64,000 nt of DNA from Siphlonurus alternatus (Eukaryota; Arthropoda; Insecta; Ephemeroptera; Siphlonuridae). The stretch is taken from the NCBI GenBank assembly GCA_949825025.1, contig OX463787.1, forward strand, positions 3,162,001 through 3,226,000. Direction: 5' to 3'. The notes below the pieces were generated by a model that was given only the letters and a program-made list of their open reading frames with translations, did not search any database and was not told the origin of the DNA. A program made the position numbers and the translations under genes. Below, piece after piece: positions 50,840-64,000 of the stretch. Positions within the stretch are counted from its first letter, which is position 1. Each line of letters starts with the position of its first letter.

Positions 50840-51095
50840 TCGTTAAAATAAATTTCATCTTTTATTCACTTAAAACGTCTCTCCTCGACTAATTTCCTCC
50901 TATTTTGCACCTTTTTAAGAGGTTAAAGGACGAGATTACGTCTTCTTTCCTCTTATTGAACATAAAATGTTAGAAATATTGTCTCTATTTCATCATCACT
51001 TTGCACGAAGAGGAAATAATATGTGTTTTTGAGTTAAAAAGATGTAATAAGATTATGTTTAGACGTGTAAAAGACAAGTTGTAGACGCAATTTTT
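50840..51095 (+). repeat. Dispersed repeat family S, copy
   Basis: AATAAATTTCATCTTTTATT, TCCTATTTTGCACC and GTTTAGACGTGTAAAAGAC are shared with 58309-58566. About 255 bp, no clear ends. Confidence 0.65.
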
Positions 51096-51877
51096 CAACT
51101 GAGGGAACCTTAACACGAATTTATTATTTATTTTGTGCAAATACATTTCCCTTTAGGATGATTATTTCTTTCCATTAGTGAATTATTAATTATAAATGCA
51201 ATTTTATACAATTTGAAATTATATTTATTTTATACTGTATTTCTAATAAACTTATACATTACAAAAAAAAAATGTAATAAGATTTTTTTTTACTTTAAAA
51301 GTAAAAGATGGGAAAAGTTATCAACGCAGATGTTAAAAATCTGAGAACATTTTCTGAAGAAAATTGAAGTTTTTCTATGAATAAAATCTGAGAGATGTAA
51401 TAAAAACTTATGAAACATTGATGAAACAGCCAATGTTTTCGCAACTTCAATTTATTACATTGCCCTGAGCATTGAAACATCAAGGTTATACGAATTCTTT
51501 TTTATTTTTATTGTGAGTTTGAGTCTAGTAAAGCCTCTCTCTCTCATCCTATAAATAATAAAACAATTCTTCGTTTGTTAAATTTGTAATCAATAAAAAC
51601 ATGAATCAAAACAAAATTGTTATTTGGTATAAAATACAGTATAATATCAGAAATATTTGAGTTAATATTTGTTTATTTAATATTTGTTTATATCTTTTTA
51701 TTCATATATATTTGGTTACATGAAAAGGAATTTACATAGTATAGTTTTTCTTTGATCTTTTTCTATCTAAATATTTAAACATAAAAATAGATGTTTTTAT
51801 ATTTACCTACACTGCCTTTCAAAAAAAGTTGTACCATTTGTTGCGTTTGGAGCTAGAGTAAAAAAACACGGTATAAG
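51096..51877. other. AT-rich sequence, nothing recognised
   Basis: No coding exon, RNA or repeat structure is seen. Confidence 0.4.
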
Positions 51878-52041
51878 CAGGGGCGGATCCAGCCCGCGGC
51901 TCTGGGGGGGGGGGGGCGGTACGCTATCCCGCAATGCTAAATTTTGGAGTGGGAGGGGGGTGACGGGTGGTGGGTGGTAATACCTTCAATATATTTTGGG
52001 ACCTTTGGGGGCGATCGCCCCCCCCCCTGGATCCGCGCCTG
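51878..52041. mobile_element. GC-rich hAT-like MITE
   Basis: CAGGGGCGGATCCAG at the left and CTGGATCCGCGCCTG at the right are inverted ends. The flanks GGTATAAG (51870-51877) and GGTATAGA (52042-52049) match at 6 of 8 bases, a decayed 8-bp duplication. The inside has runs of G and C. The CAGGGGCGGATC start is known from hAT elements of many animals. Confidence 0.75.
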
Positions 52042-52045
52042 GGTA

Positions 52046-52130
52046 TAGAATAGAATAGAAAATATCTTTATTGCGGCGAGGTTTAGGCAAGCCCATTCTT
52101 GCACCTAACCGCCAAAAATTACAGTTTTTT
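52046..52130 (-). repeat. Retroelement 3' end with (ATTCT)n tail, minus orientation
   Basis: Reverse complement gives AACCTCGCCGCAATAAAGAT then ATTCTATTCTATTC, the same as at 6190-6258. Confidence 0.65.
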
Positions 52131-52818
52131 ATAGGTTGTATAGGTATAGGTTTTTATAGGGGTATAGGTTGTGCACCTTCAGTTGAGACGGCTATCATTA
52201 GGTAACATAACTCAGGGTGTAGTATTTAGATAATAATATGTAAGCAATTAAATAATTATATATTTATAACTTGAAATAAAAATGTGATAGTTTCTTTTAA
52301 ATTTTAGCGTTGAATGACTGAACGTTACAAACACTAAGTAACCATATATTATATTGGGTGCGTCGTAATGCTGGGTGCAATTAAATTGTTAAATTTCGGT
52401 TCTATTGTTCTATCACTAACGTCACAGTGCTAAAGTAGGACTTACAAATATTACCAGGGAATCAGAATTTATATTTTTAAATAATTAAAAGCGCAGAGTA
52501 AGTGACATACTTATAAATATAATTAATGATAAAATATATTTATTGAAAAAAAATATATATCATATTTTTTATAACAAATTATATGTAATTATTTTAAAAA
52601 AAAATACCTTGTAAATAATTCTCTAAAAAAGCCAAATATTTTTTTTCTTCGTGTATCTTCGGTAATACTTCGGTTCGTCTCGGCCAATGACTTTCTTCAT
52701 TAAAAACTGTCTTCCAAGACCTAAGACGTTACAAACACGAGTATTTGGAATTTGACGAATAAATCAATTTGATGAACCACGTAAACAAAATTACTGTATA
52801 ATTTATACATTATTCATG
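52131..52818. other. AT-rich sequence, nothing recognised
   Basis: No coding exon, RNA or repeat structure is seen. Confidence 0.4.
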
Positions 52819-53139
52819 AATGGAGTATTGTCCTCAACTTTTTTTATTGCAGAAATGGATAGAGGGTGAAAAGTTATGCTACCCTGATTTTTTCCGATTT
52901 TTTAGAGCCCGGGAAGTATTTTTAAAAAAATTATTGAAAGTCCTATTTGTGACGTCACGCGGCGGCAAGTCCTATCTTTTTCTTAAAGAGCGACGTCTCG
53001 TGACGTCACAAAAAGAACTTTCAATAATTTTTTAAAAATAGTTCCCGGGCTCTAAAAAATCTGAAAAAAATTAGGGTAGCATAACTTTGCACCCTCTATC
53101 CATTTCTGCAATAAAAAAATTTGAGGTCAATACTTTATT
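52819..53139. mobile_element. Fold-back MITE, family A, copy 3
   Basis: AATGGAGTATTGTCCTCAA at the left with mirror at the right, same core, and TGACGTCA at 52950 and 53001. The 71-codon plus frame inside also exists in the copy at 39915 but follows from the shared palindrome. Confidence 0.85.
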
Positions 53140-53245
53140 GTGTAATAATCCACTAGCTAGAGGTCCACGGCTTTATATTTTCGAGTCTTATGTTGGTGCG
53201 ATCAATCCAGTGAATAAAATGCTGCCTGGCTGTGAGTGAAAGTGA

Positions 53246-53246
53246 C

Positions 53247-53300
<54 letters not shown>
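53246..53300. repeat. (CT)n microsatellite
   Basis: About 54 bp of CT. Confidence 0.9.
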
Positions 53301-55121
<1,821 letters not shown>

Positions 55122-55295
55122 GGTGGTGGTAAATTGGATTAATTGCCAAAGTTTGTTCGCCGGAAGAAGTTGTCACTGTGATCTGTTCATTCAGAGACGT
55201 GGAAAGGTTAAAGTTGAAACGAGGAGAAAACGCAGTGACGTCACAAATAAGTCATCTTTCATTGTAGATTTTCCTTCAATGCGATCAATTTAAGG

Positions 55296-55600
55296 TTAAG
55301 GGGAAGGTAACACGCCCATTGTTGAAAAAAAAAAATACCACACAAGAAAAATATGAAATTCTTTTTAAATGTTTTCCTCTACATCCCCTATCAGTATATA
55401 GCTAAAATATCAGGTATACAAAAACGATCTAGTTTTCGAGTTATTAATTTTTAAAGTTGACTATTTTAACATGGAGGAATGGAACTCCCATGCTAAATTA
55501 GTCATCTTTAAAAATTAATAACATAACTCAAAAAGTAGCTTGAATTTATATATCTGATATTTTAGCTAACTGATAGGAGATGTAGAGGAGACATTTTAAA
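55296..55600. mobile_element. TTAA MITE, family E, copy 4, right-truncated
   Basis: TTAAGGGGAAGGTAACACGC at 55296, arms with TTTTCCTCTACATCCCCTAT and GATAGGAGATGTAGAGGAG. The last 40 bp of the right arm are missing. Confidence 0.7.
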
Positions 55601-57686
55601 TTTTTAAAGTTTAAAGTTTTATTGATTCCTTCTTACAGAAATGTTTTTTGACTTGGAAGTAACTGCGATTAATCGTTAAAAATCTCCCGCGGTTAAACAT
55701 GACATCTTAATTTATGTAACAGTAAAGTATCCACGTTTATTATAAACCTCAATGGTAGGTAATTTATTCTTCACGTAGTAATGAGTTCATTCACTTGGGT
55801 TATCTTCAGGAAGGAACATTCCGTTAAACTAGAGCGTAAATACAAGGTCTGAAAATTTGAATAACGTGACGAGATATTTCAAACTCTGTTTCCATTCCAT
55901 GTTTAAGGTATATTTACACACATAAATTAATATTTATTGAAAGTAAGGGGATTTGAGCGTTTTTCATTGATATTAACGTGACAAAAATTCTAACGTAATC
56001 AAAGATGGCTGGTATAGGATTTTACATCAAGTGCGCAATATTCGAGTACAATTGCTATGAATGAAGTACATTAATAGGTAATTATTTTGTTAACTTCAAT
56101 TTTAGCCCCAAAATTACTTATAAACAATTATCATTTAATTAATTATTAAATTTATTAATTATATTTATATAATTATATTGATGTATTAAAAAAATGTATT
56201 ATCTTAAAATGTTCAATTATTAAAATATTTAATTTATTAAAATTCATATTTAAAATAAAAAAAATTATGAATTTACATAATATATTATTTCAATTAAAAA
56301 AATAAACGTTTTAAATTAATGAATATTTTGATATTTTGTATCAATATAATACATTTTTTACAATATTAAAAATCTAATTTTTTTATGTAATTTTATCCAG
56401 TATATAAGGTTACACTACACTAATTATTTGGAAACAGATATTGATGACATTATTTTTACAGATCATATTACAACTACACAAATAATGACATATTTTAATG
56501 ATGATCTAGATAGATGCATCGAATGACAGTCATGTATACGTGTACATATTATATATGTATGACAGCAAGATTGATTTCACATTTGATAATTACAATCATC
56601 AATATATGTATATTTTAATAATAAAGATAAATTTATTTATGGTATCAAACTACACACAAGTTTAGATATATAAAATTCAAATTTTAATTATGCATAAATA
56701 AAAAAAATCTGTATGTAGAAAATTTTAACTAATAACTAGTAACATACATCGATTATTGTACTATAAAGTATTTTTTATAAGAGTCTCATTTCGACTCAAA
56801 GCCCCTATAGAATATAAGCAAACCTTTGAGCTTTGCAGCATTTTGAAAACCTTTCTTTCAAGCACTTCATTCTGTCCCTCATTTATGCCTGCCTTGTTTA
56901 CATGTAAACATTGTAAAAATAATATGATTGTACAATGTTCACGAAGACACAATGACATATTTATGGGGTATGCAATTCAAAATTTAAACAAAAGTTTTTT
57001 ATAGTAAGATATATTAGCACTATTTTGCAATATTTAATACAGGCTCTTTATCTGATCATTAATTTTCCTTCCTAGATTTTGATTTATTTTATTATATATT
57101 TTAAGCTATATTTAATAAAATATTTTGTTAACTTGAATAAATACTAAGCAAACAAGAACTTTCAAGAAGTATTACAAAAATAAAAGATATTTCTATAGAC
57201 CTAAAAACACACAAAGCTTATTCAAATGAGAGAGTGGTCTTTTTATATACAGCGTTGGTTCAAAAGACTTGATTTTGTTAAAAAGAACTTGATAAAAATT
57301 TTATCTACATAAATTTTTTATTGAAGTTGAGCAACTTCTCCACTTCTTAAGAATATTTGATATACCAAGGGGCTTCTTAAGTTGGTACAAAGTGTTGCTT
57401 TTGTTTGCTATTATGTATAAAAAGAAAGGTCTTTGAATTGTAAAGATTAACAAATTAAATAAAGAAAAGGAATAGATTAAGAATTGACGACTTTAAAAAA
57501 CACATTATTCTCTTATACGTTTTATTTTACTGCAAATGTTAAGTTTAATAGCTCTAATCTTCTTTAAGGATGTAAACTTTTAGTATGTGTAATAAAAACG
57601 CGATTGTAAAAATAATTACTAAGCAATAAAATATAAAATAGAACTCTTTAATTTTAAATTCAATATTTTTACAATTATTGTAGAAG
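55601..57686. other. AT-rich sequence, no gene
   Basis: No coding region, RNA or repeat structure is recognised. The 82-codon plus frame at 56756-57004 has no recognisable domain and an antisense partner of similar length. Confidence 0.45.
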
Positions 57687-57752
57687 ATTCAGTAGCAGTC
57701 GAATGGAAGCCTGACGATGAGCTGGTTCCATTGGACTGGCTACTGAACCTTC
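57687..57752. repeat. Hairpin next to a family B element
   Basis: TTCAGTAGCAGTCGAATGGAA and TTCCATTGGACTGGCTACTGAA pair with few mismatches around a 14-nt loop. It ends 7 bp before the family B palindrome. Confidence 0.6.
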
Positions 57753-57758
57753 ATTAAC

Positions 57759-58093
57759 AATGGACAACATACATGAAAAAAAAATTATTGCAGAAATGAA
57801 TGGAGGGTACCAAATTATGCTACTCTGAATTTTTTCAGATTTTTTTGAGACCCAGAACTATTTTTGAATAATTATTGAAAGTGCGGCCAAGCCCCCTGGA
57901 GGCGTCAATAGGTGTCCAGTCTCTATCCTTTTTATTAAAGATTCAGGGGTGCCAACTGAAATTACAGAACTTTCAATAATTATTTTTAAAAATAGTTATG
58001 GGTTTCAAAAAAATCTGAAAAAATTCAGAGTAGAATAATTTGGTACCCTCTATTCATTTGTGTAATAAAATTTTTTCATGTATGTTGTCCATT
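57759..58093. mobile_element. Fold-back MITE, family B, copy 2
   Basis: AATGGACAACATACATGAAA at the left and its mirror at the right. The core is the reverse complement of copy 1, so it is inserted in the opposite orientation. Confidence 0.85.
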
Positions 58094-58308
58094 CATTATA
58101 TATCATTATCACGATATATAAACGTAAGAGCATTAGCTGTAGCTTTCAACAGTTGGTAACACTGCATGGCGTATCTTCGCCATGATAATTTGACAACACA
58201 ATTTTGAACTTTTGCTTTTTGCACTAATGTCTAAGTAGGAAGATAGGTAATTTCTCTATAGGGCCCAAAATGGAATTGATTAATCAAGTAGTTGTCACCC
58301 TAGAGCAA

Positions 58309-58566
58309 CTAACCCGAGTTGAAATAAATTTCATCTTTTATTCTCTATTATGTCTCTTCTCTCTCTTTTTTCCTACTATTTTGCACCAATTTAGAGGAAA
58401 AAAGAGGAGAAAATACGATATTACGTTTTCTTTTCTATTATTGAGCATAAAAATTGTCTTCATTTTATTCTCACTTTGAGCGAAGAAGAAATAAGATGTG
58501 TTTTAGAAGTAAAAAGATTCGGTTTAGACGTGTGAAGGATGAGTTGAAGACGAAATTTTTCTCGAT
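58309..58566 (+). repeat. Dispersed repeat family S, copy
   Basis: Matches 50840-51095 along about 255 bp. It ends directly at the border of the large palindrome, which may have inserted into or next to it. Confidence 0.65.
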
Positions 58567-59065
58567 TAGGTATTGAGGAACTGGAATCGAAAAATTTTAT
58601 TGGCTTAATCGAAAGAAGGGGTAAAAATATGACGTTGTGAATTTTTTCAGATTTTTTTGTGACCTATAACTAATTTTAATTAATTAAATAAGTTGCATTA
58701 TTTTGAGAGTGCCGCCTCTCGTGACGCCTCTGACGTCACACCATTCTTGTACTTTTGCACTATAGATGAGATTAGGTGAGAACATGCAGGTATGAAAATC
58801 AAAATGGCTGGCGCCATGGCACGTTTGAAATTCCCCGCTTCAAATTTTTGAAGTTTTAATGTGGGTTACGTTTGATCAATTTTAGCTTTATTTTGTTCGC
58901 ATACCACTGAAAAATATGGTTGAAATATGATTTAAAACTTCTATCGTGCTCTAATATTGTTTAATACGTAAAAAGTAGAAAATTATGAGACACTAACTTC
59001 TTACACCAAATTAGTTTGCTTTCTTCCTTTAAATAAAATAATTTACTGATAACTGGTGTGCTTTT

Positions 59066-59133
59066 GGGTTAGCCCAGTGGTAAACGCATCAGACTTCAAA
59101 TCTTGTGGTTGCGGGTTCGATTCTTTCCAACGG
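59066..59133 (+). pseudogene. tRNA-like sequence, left arm
   Basis: Box-A-like TTAGCCCAGTGGTAAACGC and box-B-like GCGGGTTCGATTC are spaced as in a tRNA, with a 7-nt loop CTTCAAA at the anticodon position. D, acceptor and T stems pair poorly, so a functional tRNA is unlikely; it is more likely a tRNA-derived SINE head or pseudogene. Confidence 0.55.
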
Positions 59134-59442
59134 CGAGTTTTTATAAATACATTTTTTTTGCTTTAATTTTAATATATTTATGAATTCAAAATTTATAAAA
59201 TGTGATTAAAATATGGTTTACAGCTACTATCAATCATAATTGATAACTTTTTAATAGTAAAGAGAGGGAACAATATTAATAAAAAAAATTACTTCACTTT
59301 TTCGCGATCCAATAAAACATTTTTCTTACCGAGGCTCAAAGCTTAATTAGTGCAATGTGGCACTGTGGCACAGTGGCGGAGAAATTTTCTTTAATAAAAT
59401 TAAACTAAATTAAAGGAAAGAAAAGTGTCGAGTTTAAAAAAT

Positions 59443-59515
59443 CCTTCGACGTGGAGAATCAAACTCTCCACCACAAGAGTACGAGCTAGCTGCGTCTTCG
59501 CTACTGTGCCACACC
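59443..59515 (-). pseudogene. tRNA-like sequence in the palindrome centre
   Basis: The 73-nt minus strand has box-A-like TGGCACAGTAGCGAAGACGC and box-B-like GAGTTTGATTC with a pairing T-arm (GGAGA/TCTCC). The anticodon stem does not pair. The left arm has only the matching box-A part (about 59360-59380), so this copy breaks the symmetry of the palindrome. Confidence 0.45.
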
Positions 59516-59720
59516 AAACTTTGGGACACAGTGTGAAAAATGTTTTATTTGAACGTATAAAAGTGAAGTAATTTTTTATTAATATTGTTCTCTCTCTTTA
59601 CTATTAAAAAGTTATCAATTACGATTGATAGTAGCTGTAAATCATATTTTAACCACATTTTATAAATTTAGAATTCATAAATATATTAAAATTAAAGCAA
59701 AAAAATTGTATTTATAAAAA

Positions 59721-59792
59721 CTCGCCGGAAGAAAGAGTCGAACCCGCAACCACGAGATTAGAAGTCTGATGCGTTTACCACTGGGCTAACCC
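59721..59792 (-). pseudogene. tRNA-like sequence, right arm
   Basis: Mirror of 59066-59133. The loop reads CTTCTAA in place of CTTCAAA (anticodon position TCT versus TCA) and box B is GGGTTCGACTC. Two independent changes in the arms show they are no longer being kept identical. Confidence 0.55.
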
Positions 59793-60288
59793 AAAAGCAC
59801 ACCAGTTATCAGTAAATTATTTTATTTAAAGGAAGAAAGCAAGCTAATTTGGTGTAAGATGTTAGTCTCTCATAATTTTCTACTTTTTACGTATTAAACA
59901 ATATTAGAGCACGATAGAAGTTTTAAATCATATTTCAACCATATTTTTCAATGGTATGCGAACAAAATAAAGCTAAAATTGATCAAACGTAACCCACATT
60001 AAAACTTCAAAAATTTGAAGCGGGGAATTTCAAACGTGCCATGGCGCCAGCCATTTTGATTTTCATACCTGCATGTTCTCACCTAATCTCATCTATAGTG
60101 CAAAAGTACAAGAATGGTGTGACGTCAGAGGCGTCACGAGAGGCGGCACTCTCAAAATAATGCAACTTAATTAATTAATTAAAATTAGTTATAGGTCACA
60201 AAAAAATCTGAAACAATTCACAACGTCATATTTTTACCCCTTCTTTCGATTAAGCCAATAAAAATTTTCGATTCTAATTCCTCATTGA

Positions 60289-61591
60289 AAAATCTCCAGC
60301 AATTCAAAATTACAACAACAATTTAGACAATGAATAATATTATCAAGATTAGTGGCGCTACATGCACTCGATCCCCCTTAGGAATACAATTATCAATAAA
60401 TCAATCTATCAATAAATATTTGAATTTAAATTTAATTAACTTTAAGTATAACATATCAGACAAGTAATGTGTAAAATAAATTGAATTAATTACATCATTA
60501 TTCTACTATACTCGTTTAATCGGTACTAAATTTAATTGCTCTGGAAGCAATCTTATTTAAGTAGTGTTTTATTGCTATAAAAAAAAATCTAATTATTTCA
60601 GTTAACGTTTTACGAGTGCAAATTTATGTTACAACTTTATAACTGAATGTAAACTAGTAAATTATTTTCTTTAATTATATAATTTTAATTAATTTTATTA
60701 GTCTATAATACTTATTTAATTATACTTAATTATTGTTATATTTATTAGCTTTCATTATATACGAATTAATAATAATATTTACAGCCGTACATTTATTTAA
60801 AGCATACTACAGTTTATATGTAGGTTGTCCCATTGCTAGAAATGCAATAAATCAAACATTGTTAAATAAATAGAAAATATGAAATTAAGTTAATATTTTA
60901 CACATAATGAAATGCATTACATAATTATATTTTATTTTTATAATTTACCGCTTATCCTTGCAATTCCTTTTGCAGATTGATGGAAAATGTCAAGGTCATA
61001 TTGTCTATACAGTAAATTGCAAAATGATGGAATTTTGGAAATAATTCTTTATCAATAATATTTATGAATTACACAATTTTACCATCAGATACTTGGTAAT
61101 TTGCTGAATTTAAAATCTATAGGAGTAAAAAGTAGTGCTAATTTAAGATATTAAAAATTAATAATACGTTTCCTAATTTAAATTAGATTTTACTTTGTCT
61201 TTTATTTGTCATATTAAAGAACCTAATTAATTTCATTGCTTGAGACAAGGGTGTGAATATCCCTTTTGTAATTTAGTTTACGTTCTTTTACAAATTTTAA
61301 AACTCGTAAATTTAAGAAAGCTTATCAATCACAAGTTAGTAGAGGAAAAACTAAGGGCAATTTCTCTCTTGTTCAGAGGTGCAATTAAGTTAAGAAGATT
61401 ATCGCCTACCCTCTCGGCTACGCGCAATTCTGAAGGCCATTTCTCATTTAGCTGAAAACACCTTCCAGAAAATACCTTCACACTGCAGAAGTTGGAGTTA
61501 CTTTGTAAGGCGTTTTTAAAAACTAATTTATCAAAATGATTAATAATTAATTGTAAAATATAAAATTAATATAAGATATTAATATAATATT
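60289..61591. other. AT-rich sequence, no gene
   Basis: No RNA or repeat structure is recognised. A 71-codon plus frame at 61240-61455 is somewhat less AT-rich near its end but shows no known domain; I do not call it. Confidence 0.4.
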
Positions 61592-61680
61592 TTTGTGAAT
61601 TTGCTAAGGTTTACATGTTAATCAAAGGAGACTACGTCGAACAGCTGATTAACAGCTGATTCGTATTATCTCTACCTTAA
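61592..61680. mobile_element. Solo right arm of a TTAA MITE, family D
   Basis: GTGAATTTGCTAAGGTTTAC, ACTACGTCGAACAGCTGATT and TATTATCTCTACC then TTAA at 61677-61680. The CAGCTGATT word is duplicated in tandem. The left arm is missing. Confidence 0.7.
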
Positions 61681-62208
61681 GAAGAAGATATTCTTGTAGG
61701 TTTTTCACTAACCATGGTTATTATCATTATGGATTTAGCTGATGACCGTGGTTATCTAGGAAACTGGTTATGTTAACCGCTTCTACTGACTAAAGATTTT
61801 AAACAAAATTAGAGAACTTCCAAGTCAAATTTCTCAAAAACATTATTTCAAGGTGAAAATTGTAAATAAATTGCTGTCTTATCGACCTTCAAATGACCTT
61901 GCGAGGTCAAATGGAGACCTCAAAGAGCCCCAAGTCACGAACCAGGTAATTAATAAACAGAGAGTTTCTTAATATCATAAAGACACGCGATGCTGTATAA
62001 TCAATTTAATGTTAGTAATCAAGAAAAACAATTTCTGAAAATCTTGTTTCAAATGAAAAATAATATGCAATGGTTCAACACAACATTGTTTATAATATGT
62101 TAAATGATGTCATTTTCTATTGTTAACCGTGGTATACACACCTGAGTGTAGAACGTTATGGCATTGTTGGCGCTAATTAATTTAACAAGGAAAAAATTTT
62201 AATGGATA
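61681..62208. other. No recognisable feature
   Basis: Contains several GTTAACCG and ACCATGGTTA words, but no gene or clear repeat. Confidence 0.4.
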
Positions 62209-62376
62209 GAAGCGCCGCAGATCAAACGGGTTTAAATCCAAGCCCAAATGGAATTCAATTTTTAAGCCTCAGTTACACAAACGAAAGTGGTCTGTAAAAT
62301 TTTTCGTGTAACTGAGGCTTTAAAATTGAATTCCAGTTAGGCTTGTATTTAAACCCGTTTGATCTGCAGCGCCTCT
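62209..62376. mobile_element. MITE, family H, copy 2
   Basis: GCCGCAGATCAAACGGGTTT and AAATCCAAGCCC at the left are mirrored at the right by AAACCCGTTTGATCTGCAGC. AAGCCTCAGTTACAC pairs with GTGTAACTGAGGCTT. Shorter than copy 1 (3265-3500). Confidence 0.85.
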
Positions 62377-62737
62377 ATTTTATACATTTTTTAGTGTATT
62401 TTTGGATCAGCAACTTGAAGTATGAATCGTAGTTTTTCAGGTCTTTTTTAATCCCACAATACCCAAAAGTGAAATTATCCAAAATCAGGGGAACCACAAA
62501 AAAAAAGAGTAAACTACATACGAGAAGTTTTCTTTTAATGGTCACCTTTCCAACTACTAACCACTCTCAGCGTAGCTTGACTTCAGTAATATAGAACTAT
62601 TCTAACACATTGCTCTACGATGCTATGTATTTTTATTAATAAAAATAAAATTTAAAGTTTTGAATTCAATTCTATTTGCTAGACTTATTATTATATTGAC
62701 AAAATAAGCTGGGTGACATTCTTGTTGCCCCGAAGTG

Positions 62738-63021
62738 TACATCTAAACTTTGTCCCGATATTTTTTTACAAATTGCCATAAAAAAAAATTATTTACACTT
62801 CTATATAAGCAGTCTATGGAGGCGTGGTGAACTAAAACTCCCTTGATATTGATAGACTGGGTGCTCTTCTTACATCTCCCAAAATTTCAAATCTGCATCT
62901 CTCTGTCTATTGAACCTGCAGCTCTAGCAAGTGAGGCAGGAGTAAATTTCGTCCAATGGTATAAATACGTAAGCTTTTTTTATTGCAATTTTTAAAAAAA
63001 ATATAGGGACAAAGTTTGGGC
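62738..63021. mobile_element. Possible MITE with AAACTTTGTCCC ends, family V
   Basis: AAACTTTGTCCCGATATTTT at the left and ATATAGGGACAAAGTTT at the right are inverted. The interior includes the dispersed segment (62880-62950) also found inverted at 185-245. Confidence 0.6.
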
Positions 63022-64000
63022 TGTAACAAAAAAAAAAGAGCTCTCCTGATGAAAATAAAGCCTTTAACATTCATCTATGATTTATAACTATAAAAATCAA
63101 CTGAAATGATTTATCATTCACAAGGGTGCATGACATATAGAATGGAGGAATAAAGCATAGATATAATAGCTTGTGTCTGATTTATTATCTAGTATGCAAA
63201 CGTAATATTTCCTTTCTAGACTATTTTATGTATTATTAAAAAAAACTGCAGAATTAATAAATATATACTACGTTCAAAAACCTGGATGTATGTTTTTTTT
63301 ATGACTAAAAAATTCATAGGTTCCATGTTTTTTTATAAAATAACATATTGATAACAGTAGCGCTAGTCCCAGAGAGCAGAAAACTATAATGAAACTCCCT
63401 TTCAGTTATCAGTCTATAAGAATGATAAGCATTAAACTATAAAACATTTTGCTAAAGAAGTTTTGCTAAGATTCATATAAATTTTATAATGTTGTGGAAT
63501 ACTATGAAATATACTCTATTTTATCATGCAATCAATGAGTTATCTGATATTAGATGAGTGCAATTAAGAGCTGTAAATAGGTATAAAATAAACTCATTGT
63601 TGCGCTTATTTGAAATAGCATATAGCTCTTTATTACATACAAAATCGAGGTTGCAGATAGCTCAATATTTCGAATTGGGGTTACAGTTGGTCACTAATAA
63701 TCCTAGTGATTTGAGATGTGATTTTTTTATTGTGTAAACCTGACGTAGAGTTAATAAAGATCTCTGCAGCCAACCTGACCGGGACATTGCATCTTTGTAC
63801 TAAGGAAACCGTGGAAACCAGGATAGTCGTAATGGAAGATGCCTTTCAAATATCATAAAATAAAAAATTATATTTTTCCTTCTAAAAGAGAAGTAGTTCG
63901 TTATTAAATTGATTCAAATTAATATTGATTTAATTTTTTTTTAATTGGCAATTTTAAATGAAATATACAATTTCTTCTTAAAAAATTTAAAATTATTCTC
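63022..64000. other. AT-rich sequence, no gene
   Basis: No coding region, RNA or repeat structure is recognised up to the window end. Confidence 0.4.

Larger units (their letters stand above)
58571..60288. mobile_element. 1,718-bp palindromic element with tRNA-like sequences
   Basis: Arms of about 800 bp are inverted copies; paired positions add to about 118858-118859 at the outer border and at the tRNA-like segments, so there is almost no net gap. From outside inward: a TCAGATTTTTTTGTGACC motif like that of families A and B, a CTCTCGTGACGCCTCTGACG segment with TGACGTCA (58731 and 60120), AATTCCCCGCTTCAAATTTT, a tRNA-like sequence, and AT-rich sequence. The centre (about 59340-59520) is asymmetric. 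No protein-coding frame is seen. The flanks show no clear duplication. Confidence 0.85.

Noticed and set aside
59066..59133. A functional tRNA gene
   Set aside because: Boxes A and B are present but stems pair poorly, the two arm copies differ in the anticodon loop, and the segment lies within a palindromic element.
61240..61455. 71-codon plus frame
   Set aside because: No recognisable domain, no splice or start context beyond a Met, and AT-rich surroundings.

Overview
The window looks like AT-rich, repeat-dense invertebrate nuclear DNA, most likely arthropod and probably insect. The clue to taxon is a split seven-transmembrane receptor gene of the secretin/Methuselah-like type on the minus strand. 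Other eukaryotic marks are GT-AG introns, 5S-rRNA-derived SINEs, LINE/SINE tails and long GA/CT, AAAT and pentanucleotide microsatellites. I see no bacterial genes, operons, CRISPR arrays or ribosome binding sites. Most long open frames are low-complexity translations of microsatellites or of palindromic repeats.

Gene content: one gene is supported, the 3' half of a Methuselah-like family-B GPCR. Three minus-strand exons encode TM2 (47898-48003), TM3-TM5 (41055-41459) and TM6-TM7 plus tail and stop (39067-39417). Both internal introns are phase 0 with canonical GT-AG ends. The exons for the ectodomain and TM1 were not found and must lie above 48003 or outside the window. The introns are packed with non-autonomous transposons. 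A 31-bp minisatellite with a three-unit higher-order pattern abuts the TM2-exon splice donor, and a 28S rRNA fragment sits 36 bp upstream of that exon's acceptor.

Repeats by region: 0.3-20 kb holds many fold-back MITEs, including TTAA-flanked piggyBac-like, TA-flanked mariner-like, TTA-flanked PIF/Harbinger-like and an 867-bp hAT-like element with a perfect 8-bp duplication. 20.1-25.8 kb is one 5,632-bp fold-back element with a perfect 9-bp target-site duplication, arms that mirror each other base for base in length over the outer 1.8 kb, subterminal 147-bp repeats, nested TTAA elements, mirrored AAAT microsatellites, and a decayed KRBA2-like integrase tail at its centre. 26-39 kb has more MITEs and two 5S SINEs. 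39-48 kb is the receptor gene. 49-64 kb has further MITEs and a 1.7-kb palindrome (58571-60288) with a tRNA-like sequence in each arm.

The best candidates for something undescribed are the 5.6-kb fold-back element and the tRNA-bearing 1.7-kb palindrome, which shares terminal motifs with five smaller palindromes in the window. The cAMP-response octamer TGACGTCA occurs 18 times, mostly inside these palindromes.
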